Below, in pieces: positions 58,524 to 64,000 of a stretch of DNA of 64,000 nt; the first letter of the stretch is position 1; every line of letters starts with the position of its first letter. The DNA lies in the NCBI GenBank assembly GCA_038873195.1, contig JAVZEV010000001.1:1144490-1208489 (forward strand), written 5' to 3'. The DNA comes from Candidatus Bathyarchaeia archaeon (GTDB lineage Archaea > Thermoproteota > Bathyarchaeia > Bathyarchaeales > Bathycorpusculaceae). The notes under the pieces are model-generated. The model had not been told where the DNA came from. It searched no databases and saw only the letters and a list, made by a program, of their open reading frames with translations. Both the position numbers and the translations under genes were made by a program.

Positions 58524-59438
58524 TCATTCAAAGGTTTTGTTGCTAAGAGTGTTCAGATACTTTATTCCAAGTTTTCTGATATCCTCTGCTTTCAGAAGTG
58601 CAATTTTCCTCAGACTGCGAGTTTCTTCTAACGCACGAATGAATTCATGACCGAGAAAATATCCTGCTTGCTTTTTACCTTGAATGTTGAACCACGAACC
58701 AAAAAAGTCTTTCACTGTCATTTGATTTTTGATTCGTTTAAGAAATTCTTTAGCTAGCCAACTTTTATGTCGTTTGCACCACGAAAGCCATTTCTCATCT
58801 TCTGCTAAGTGCCAAGTTTCTTTTCCCAAAATTATGTGTTCGCATCTCTGAGCAAAACCTTCACTGTAAAGCTGGAACAACGGGTCTTTTTCTGTTTCTT
58901 CAAACATTTGCCTCCCTCTTCGCCAGTTCATATGAATGAGATGTCCAATTTCATGAGAAATTAAGCCTTCGAGTTTTTGCTGGGTATGCCACTTTTCTTC
59001 TGCGATGTTTTCTAAGCCAAGCAGAATTGCTGGTTGCTCCTTGCAGGTTGTTGCCCAACCAGCGCCACACCCAATGCCAACGTAAACAACGAAAGTTATG
59101 TTGAAATGAAGTTTCAAAGTTTCAGCGGTTTTCGAGTAAACGGGCTTGTATACGCGAATGATGTTGTTTCTCGCCTTTTGCATCAGCGGAAAACGGTTTA
59201 AAAATGAAGGAAAGATTTTCTTAGCTATTTCCTTCCAATCTAACCCGTCTTCCTCGTAAGTTTGTAATTGCTTGCTTAACAATTCTGGATACTTTTTCAT
59301 GTAAAGAGTAAGCCACAATATGATTTGTTCATCTACGCTTTGGGAACGTGCTTGGCTCCAGTAATCAGAAAAATCTTGCCATGTATCCAGAAGCTCTGGT
59401 TTTTCCATTTTTGATTTCCCAGTCGACGCTTTAAGCAT
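58524..59438 (-). CDS. Zinc metalloprotease-like protein (HEIGH motif), 304 aa
   Basis: A metal-protease signature is at SHEIGHLIHMNW (H-E-x2-H), and a downstream YSEGFAQRCEHII may give the third ligand, Glu. GIGCGAGWATTCKEQPAILL lies before it. The architecture resembles predicted Zn-dependent proteases of the DUF2268 type. No signal peptide is seen, so it would be cytoplasmic. ATG 59438 or ATG 59408 (MEKPELL) may be the start; a TATA-like TTTATAATTTAT lies at about 59471-59482 (minus strand). Divergent from the TatD gene. Confidence 0.7.
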   Translation of the reverse strand: MLKASTGKSKMEKPELLDTWQDFSDYWSQARSQSVDEQIILWLTLYMKKYPELLSKQLQTYEEDGLDWKEIAKKIFPSFLNRFPLMQKARNNIIRVYKPVYSKTAETLKLHFNITFVVYVGIGCGAGWATTCKEQPAILLGLENIAEEKWHTQQKLEGLISHEIGHLIHMNWRRGRQMFEETEKDPLFQLYSEGFAQRCEHIILGKETWHLAEDEKWLSWCKRHKSWLAKEFLKRIKNQMTVKDFFGSWFNIQGKKQAGYFLGHEFIRALEETRSLRKIALLKAEDIRKLGIKYLNTLSNKTFE

Positions 59439-59527
59439 AGGGCTTCTATGTATGCCATTGTTTTATTGGAAGATAAATTATAAAAGCATACTTGATTATG
59501 TAGTCTGCGCTTAAAGAGGATGCCGTG

Positions 59528-60307
59528 ATGAGGTTCGTTGACGCGCATATTCACTTGTCAGACGAAGAATATGCTAAATGTGTAGATGAAATCATCAGCG
59601 AAGCCAAAAATGCCAACGTTGTTGCTTTAGTATCTAACTCTATGGATTTTAAAACAAGCGTCCAAAGTCTCAAGCTAACTGAGAAATACAAGAGGATGGT
59701 TTACGCTGCATTGGGGGTTCATCCGTGGAACGTGCAAGCTTTAACCGAAGAAGAACTTCAAAAAACGATGGAGCTGATTTATGAGCAGAACACTAACAAG
59801 GCGTTGGTTGCCATCGGCGAAATAGGGTTAGACATCAAATACGAAAAGATATGGGATAAACAATTGAAAGTTTTTGACGAAATGCTACATCTGGCTGAAA
59901 GGCTTGATTTACCAGTCATAATTCATTCGCGGGGCACCACAGCCAAAATCGTTGATATGCTACCTTCCTACAAAGTTAAGAAAGTGTTACTTCACTGGTT
60001 CAGCAACCCAATAAGCGCGTTAACGAAAGCCGTTGAAAAAGGATACTACATTACCGAAGGCCCGCCTGCAGCATATTCAAATGGCATACGCGAAGTTGTC
60101 AGAAGAGCGCCATTAACTAATTTGTTAACGGAAACTGATGGACCAGTGCGCTTTTTCAAACAGCCCTTTAATGGCGAAAGAACAACACCCGCTTTTATTC
60201 CGACAATTGTTAAAGCAATAGCAGAAATCAAAAAAATGAATGCGGTAGATGTTGCAGAACAGATAATAAAGAATTTTGAAGTTTTCTTTGGAGTAAAGTT
60301 AAATTAG
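59528..60307 (+). CDS. TatD-family metal-dependent hydrolase, 259 aa
   Basis: TIM-barrel metallo-hydrolase of the TatD/amidohydrolase group, generally 3'-5' DNA/RNA exonucleases or D-aminoacyl-tRNA deacylases. Motifs: RFVDAHIHLSD, VHPWNVQ, AIGEIGLDIKYE, PVIIHSRGTTAK, LLHWFSNP and TETDGPVRFF. ATG 59528 follows GAGG; the GTG at 59525 is next to it and less likely. Nucleic-acid quality control is the general role. Confidence 0.92.
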   Translation: MRFVDAHIHLSDEEYAKCVDEIISEAKNANVVALVSNSMDFKTSVQSLKLTEKYKRMVYAALGVHPWNVQALTEEELQKTMELIYEQNTNKALVAIGEIGLDIKYEKIWDKQLKVFDEMLHLAERLDLPVIIHSRGTTAKIVDMLPSYKVKKVLLHWFSNPISALTKAVEKGYYITEGPPAAYSNGIREVVRRAPLTNLLTETDGPVRFFKQPFNGERTTPAFIPTIVKAIAEIKKMNAVDVAEQIIKNFEVFFGVKLN

Positions 60308-60391
60308 GTTGTTGTTTATTGATGGTTTACTTTGCCACAGTCTTAACTGCGGAGGATAAAGTTTCATTGCGTGCTTGGGGGAAACAATGGT

Positions 60392-60625
60392 TTGGGAAAT
60401 GTGCGTACAGAACAAATTAAACGAGTAGCCAAAGAACTCATTAGACGTTTTCCCAACAGATTCTCAAACAATTTTGACGAAAATAAACGCGTGGTTGACA
60501 CCCTCGTACAAGGTGCAACCACAAAAGTGAGAAACCAAATTGCAGGATACATAACACACGCTTTTGCCGGAACCCAAACCGCCTCTCCGTCAAGCGAAAC
60601 CTCAGAAGACACAGAAGAAGAATAA
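60392..60625 (+). CDS. rps17e: Ribosomal protein eS17, 77 aa
   Basis: GNVRTEQIKRVAKELIRRFP, then NRFSNNFDENKRVVDTLVQG and KVRNQIAGYITHAF match eS17, with an extra acidic tail (SSETSEDTEEE). The frame opens at GTG 60371, but GGGGGA at 60376-60382 places the start at TTG 60392, which gives the family's usual N-terminus. The gene after it (60678) is on the same strand. Confidence 0.9.
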   Translation: MGNVRTEQIKRVAKELIRRFPNRFSNNFDENKRVVDTLVQGATTKVRNQIAGYITHAFAGTQTASPSSETSEDTEEE

Positions 60626-60677
60626 CCTTAAAAATAACGATTATTTCCTTTAAGAATAAAACAGAGGCTAACTATAC

Positions 60678-61052
60678 ATGATGGACGCTTATAGACGCGG
60701 ATGGGCGCTGCGATACTTACGAGAGGCAAAAGCGGAGCTTGAAGCTGCAAGAAAAATGCCTTACATGGCTCCAAGCTTGGCTTTCGAAGCCATAAGGAAA
60801 GCCCGAAATGCCATATACTATAGCCTCGGAGAACCGGCATTCATAGAAAACGTCATCAGAGACGCAGCAGAAAAAACCCAAGCAACCGAAGACCCTCTTC
60901 TGCGTTTTCTAATCGAAATTGAAGGAACAGTACAGCAACTTGCACAATTTGGCGAGGCAGATGGTGAAAGAGTCATGAAAAAAGCAGACACCCTGATACA
61001 ATTAGCCTCAGACATAGTAGAAACGTTAACCGGAGAAAAAATAGAAGATTAA
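60678..61052 (+). CDS. Small helical protein, 124 aa, unrecognised
   Basis: No family recognised. All-helical pattern: AYRRGWALRYLREAKAELEA, LAFEAIRKARNAIYYSLGEP and FLIEIEGTVQQLAQFGEADG, slightly reminiscent of HEPN-type bundles, but no RxxxxH motif is seen. ATG 60678 or 60681. It follows eS17 by about 50 nt and converges with an aminotransferase gene by about 8 nt. Confidence 0.62.
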   Translation: MMDAYRRGWALRYLREAKAELEAARKMPYMAPSLAFEAIRKARNAIYYSLGEPAFIENVIRDAAEKTQATEDPLLRFLIEIEGTVQQLAQFGEADGERVMKKADTLIQLASDIVETLTGEKIED

Positions 61053-61059
61053 GGAGAAA

Positions 61060-62232
61060 CTACCGTTTTTCAAGAGCCGCAGAAATACGCTCTAAGGCTT
61101 TTTTGATGTTCTCAACCGAATTGGCAAACGACAAACGCAAGTAACCTTCACCATAACTTCCGAAGGAGGTTCCAGGCAGAACCGCAACGCCCGCTTCGTA
61201 AAGCAAGTAGTCGCCAAGCTTTCTACAGTCCATTCCAGTTCCAGTTATGTTCGGAAACACGTAGAAGGCACCACGCGGTTTCTTGCACGTTATACCCTTA
61301 ATCTTGTTCAAACCAGAAACAATGACTTCTCTTCGTTTTTTGAACTCCTCAACCATTCTTTCCGAATCTTTCTGCGGACCCTTTAAAGCCGCTACGCCAG
61401 CCATTTGAATGAAGGCGCTTGTGCAAGAGTTGGAGTTGGTCATAAGCTGGGCGACTTTTTGTGCTAAATCTTTTCGCATCACACCGTAGCCAAGTCTCCA
61501 GCCTGTCATCGCGTAAATCTTCGAAAAGCCATTGAGAATAATTGTTTTCTCTTTCATTCCTGGAAACGAAGCAATGCTTTCGTGTTTTCCTTCATAGATT
61601 ATTCGGTCGTAAATTTCGTCTGAAAGCACAAGCACGTCGTCTCTGTCGCCGATGCAGTCAACAATAACCTTCAAATCTTCCTTGGTCAAAACGCCGCCCG
61701 TCGGATTTTCCGGCGAATTCAAAATAATCATTTTCGTCTTCTTCGTTATCTTCTTCTTGACATACTCGTGGTCAATGCGAAAATCGTTCTTCTCTAAAAG
61801 CGGTATAGGCACAGCTTTAGCGCCAACAAAGTTTATCAAAGACTCATAAATTGGAAAGCCGGGGTTTGGATACAAAACTTCTTCGCCGGGGTTTACGCAA
61901 GCGAGAATAGCGAAGAACATTATTGGCTTCGCGCCTGGAGTCACAACCACCTCGTCTGGGCTGACTTCGATGTTTCTAGTTTTTGCAATATGCTCAGCGA
62001 TTGCTTCTCGAAGTTCTGGAATGCCTGCTGATGGAACATAATGCGTGTAACCGTCATTCAAAGCCTTTACTGCAGCTTCTTTAATGTATTTTGGCGTGTC
62101 AAAATCTGGCTCTCCAATTTCCAAGTGTATTACTTCTTTACCTTGCTTTTCGAGCGCTTTTGCCTTCGCAAGCACTTCAAAAGCTGTTTCTGTTCCAAGA
62201 GTTTCCATTCTTTTCGCAAAGATGGAGGGCAC
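61060..62232 (-). CDS. Class I/II aminotransferase (AspC-like), 390 aa
   Basis: Fold type I PLP aminotransferase of the aspartate/aromatic subfamily. VIHLEIGEPDFDTPKYIKEA, YVPSAGIPELREAIAEH, NSPENPTGGVLTKEDL, VLSDEIYDRIIYEG and the PLP lysine in NGFSKIYAMTGWRLGYG, then RLSFANSVENIKKALERI. The substrate is not known; aspartate or aromatic amino acids are likely and a serine-glyoxylate role is possible given the next gene. It is about 90 nt downstream of gyaR on the same strand. Confidence 0.93.
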   Translation of the reverse strand: MPSIFAKRMETLGTETAFEVLAKAKALEKQGKEVIHLEIGEPDFDTPKYIKEAAVKALNDGYTHYVPSAGIPELREAIAEHIAKTRNIEVSPDEVVVTPGAKPIMFFAILACVNPGEEVLYPNPGFPIYESLINFVGAKAVPIPLLEKNDFRIDHEYVKKKITKKTKMIILNSPENPTGGVLTKEDLKVIVDCIGDRDDVLVLSDEIYDRIIYEGKHESIASFPGMKEKTIILNGFSKIYAMTGWRLGYGVMRKDLAQKVAQLMTNSNSCTSAFIQMAGVAALKGPQKDSERMVEEFKKRREVIVSGLNKIKGITCKKPRGAFYVFPNITGTGMDCRKLGDYLLYEAGVAVLPGTSFGSYGEGYLRLSFANSVENIKKALERISAALEKR

Positions 62233-62320
62233 TCAAATCACCTTAAACTTGAAAGGAAAAAGACAGTTAAAAAACATTGAGTATTTAACTATTACAGTGT
62301 AATTGACAGAAAAATAATGG

Positions 62321-63325
62321 TTAAAATAGCTTTGACAACGGTCGCACTTTCATTACGTCTGGATTAACAAGGTTCGGTGGTTTCTTCCCCTCAAAGAACG
62401 CAATGAGATTATCTGCAACCATCTCAGCCATCTGAGAACGCGTTTCATAACTGGCACTTGAAATATGAGGCGCCACAACCACATTATCCAGTTTCAACAA
62501 TGGATTATCCACCGGTGTTGGTTCTTGCTCAAAAACATCAAGTCCAGCACCTGCAATTCTGCCCTCTTTCAAAGCTTGGTACAAGGCTTTCTCGTCCACG
62601 ACAGGTCCACGGGCGTTGTTTATTAGATATGCCGTTTTCTTCATGAGTTTGAGTTTTTCAGCATTTATCAAATGGTAAGTCTCTTTCATTAATGGTACGT
62701 GGAGACTGACAAAGTCTGATTCCTTCAAAAGCGTGTCCAAATCAACGCGTTTTGCGCCTAAATCTTTTTCCATCTCTGGTCTCGGTATTACATCGTAATA
62801 GAGAATTTTCATGTCAAAACCTTTCGCTCTCTTCGCAACTGCATAGCCTATTCTGCCAGCGCCAACTACGCCTATAGTTGCATGGTGAACGTCTCTTCCC
62901 TGCATCATTGCTGGATGCCAACTAACCTTCCACTGTCCAGTGCGAACGTACTTGTCGGCTTCGACGACGCGCCGCGCTACCGCCATCAATAAAGCCCAGG
63001 CGAAGTCTGCTGTTGTGTCAGTCAAAACTTCAGGTGTGTTAGTCACGTAAATGCCTCGTTTGGTAGCTTCGGGAATGTCAATGTTGTCGAAGCCCACGGC
63101 CATTTGAGCGACAATCTTCAGTTTAGGTGCGGCATCGAAAACTTCACTGTCTATTTTATCTGACAAAAGCGTGGCAAGTGCATCAACGTTCTTAGCCTTT
63201 TCAATTATGACCTTCTTGGGCGGCGGAGCATATTCAGGCCAAACTTCAGCTTCAAAATACTTCTTTATCTTGTTTAAGCCTCTTTCTGGAATCTCGCGGG
63301 TAACGTAAACTTTTGGTTTCGGCAT
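62321..63325 (-). CDS. gyaR: Glyoxylate/hydroxypyruvate reductase GyaR, 334 aa
   Basis: D-2-hydroxyacid dehydrogenase family. [20 protein letters not shown] opens like archaeal glyoxylate reductase. NAD motif [16 protein letters not shown], catalytic Arg in [10 protein letters not shown], Glu in [13 protein letters not shown] and His in VAPHISSAS. The frame stays open 44 codons further up, but GGTGATT just before the two ATG codons at 63328/63325 fixes the start. It is divergent from glycerate kinase; together they would route hydroxypyruvate or glyoxylate to glycerate and phosphoglycerate. Confidence 0.9.
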   Translation of the reverse strand: MPKPKVYVTREIPERGLNKIKKYFEAEVWPEYAPPPKKVIIEKAKNVDALATLLSDKIDSEVFDAAPKLKIVAQMAVGFDNIDIPEATKRGIYVTNTPEVLTDTTADFAWALLMAVARRVVEADKYVRTGQWKVSWHPAMMQGRDVHHATIGVVGAGRIGYAVAKRAKGFDMKILYYDVIPRPEMEKDLGAKRVDLDTLLKESDFVSLHVPLMKETYHLINAEKLKLMKKTAYLINNARGPVVDEKALYQALKEGRIAGAGLDVFEQEPTPVDNPLLKLDNVVVAPHISSASYETRSQMAEMVADNLIAFFEGKKPPNLVNPDVMKVRPLSKLF

Positions 63326-63423
63326 CATAATCACCATAGCTTGGTTTGCGCGAAATTCTTTATTAGTTATTGACTTATTACACTTACGCAAAGTAATTTG
63401 CAAAATCAACAATGGGTTAATTA

Positions 63424-64000
63424 TGATAGCAATACAGAACAAGGACCAACTAATCAAAAACGGCGAAACACCGCATAACCAAAAAGCAAGAAAACTAGCC
63501 CTAGAAAGCCTCGAACACGCATTAAAAACAGTCGACCCAAAACAAATAATAAAAACAAAACTTAGAGTGAAAAATTCAACACTTTACGTTGATGGTTATT
63601 CTTTTGATTTAAAGAGATTCAAGAATGTTTACGTGATAGGTGGAGGAAAGGCAAGCGGCACAATGGCTGAAGCCTTAGAACATGTTCTTGGCAACAGAAT
63701 AAAAAGCGGCTTTGTTAACGTTCCTCACGGTAGCCAATACGAAACAAGCATAATAAAACTTCACGGCGCAAGTCATCCTGTTCCAGACGAAGCGGGTGTG
63801 GAAGGAACCCGGCGCATGTTGGAAATAGTAGAAAATGCAGAAGAGAATGATTTGGTCATATGCTTAATCTCCGGGGGCGGTTCAAGTCTCATGCCGTTGC
63901 CGCGTGGCAAAATAACAATCGCTGACAAAAGAGAAATCACTAACGCATTGCTCAAGTGCGGCGCTAACATAAACGAGATTAACACCATCAGAAAGCATAT
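63424..64000 (+). CDS. gckA: Glycerate 2-kinase (MOFRL family), N-terminal part
   Basis: The gene runs off the right edge; 192 codons are visible from ATG 63424. Family elements: [38 protein letters not shown] and [10 protein letters not shown], then [20 protein letters not shown], the nucleotide-binding loop of class II glycerate kinases. It phosphorylates glycerate to 2-phosphoglycerate. Divergent from gyaR with a 98-bp gap, which suggests shared control of a glycerate pathway. Confidence 0.9.

Overview
The window is a contiguous piece of an archaeal chromosome. The gene set points to the TACK side of the Archaea, and most likely to Bathyarchaeia or a close relative; this is an inference from gene content and no phylogeny was run. 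Supporting genes are the eukaryote-like ribosomal proteins eS17, eS25 and eS26, RNA polymerase subunits Rpo6/RpoK and Rpo12/RpoP, a histone, a thermosome, both RFC subunits, a GINS-like protein, Taw1, Trm5, TrpB2 and archaeal-type glutamate synthase. GTG/TTG starts behind GGTGA or GAGG ribosome sites are common, and genes are densely packed.

Layout. 0-8 kb: a GINS fragment, then nitrogen assimilation (two glutamate dehydrogenases, one with a duplicated N-terminal module, a stand-alone GltB and a KaiC-like protein without a Walker A motif) and a large repeat-containing protein of unknown function. 8-20 kb: clamp loader rfcS-rfcL; a translin/endonuclease V/HD/tRNA-binding operon; Taw1; GlyA; a glycosylated surface protein; RpoP; Trm5; Trm112. 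20-25 kb: a nucleotide-sugar cluster including a dehydrogenase homologue that has lost its catalytic residues. 25-29.5 kb: creatininase family, GuaA, GlnA and a divergent Lrp regulator. 29.5-38.5 kb: an accessory island starting at tRNA-Leu(GAG). The last 20 bp of tRNA-coding and flanking sequence recur at 36.26 kb and a shorter copy at 38.32 kb. The island holds a short dispersed repeat, a frameshifted methyltransferase, a Cas4-like nuclease remnant, a secreted NHL-type protein, a FIST protein and a TrmB pair. 38.5-50 kb: housekeeping genes (AIP synthase-like, eS26, CBS proteins, PyrC, RpoK, thermosome, threonine synthase, ETF). 50-64 kb: acyl-CoA dehydrogenase; the TrpY-like regulator/trpB2/serine kinase unit; DegT aminotransferase; cPGS-like protein; eS25, histone, TatD, eS17; aminotransferase; GyaR and glycerate kinase.

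The most interesting system is at 51.6-54.2 kb. A TrpY-like ACT regulator is divergent from trpB2, and trpB2 overlaps by 4 nt a ParB-fold protein with the motifs of free-serine kinase SerK. TrpB2 enzymes are known to use O-phosphoserine with indole, so the operon appears to pair the kinase that makes the substrate with the synthase that uses it. TGTACA boxes, known as TrpY targets, sit at 10-nt phasing at this promoter, and a similar phased cluster lies upstream of the second glutamate dehydrogenase. Serine and glycerate genes elsewhere in the window (glyA, gyaR, gckA) fit an active serine/phosphoglycerate metabolism.

No rRNA, CRISPR array, insertion sequence or integrase gene was recognised.
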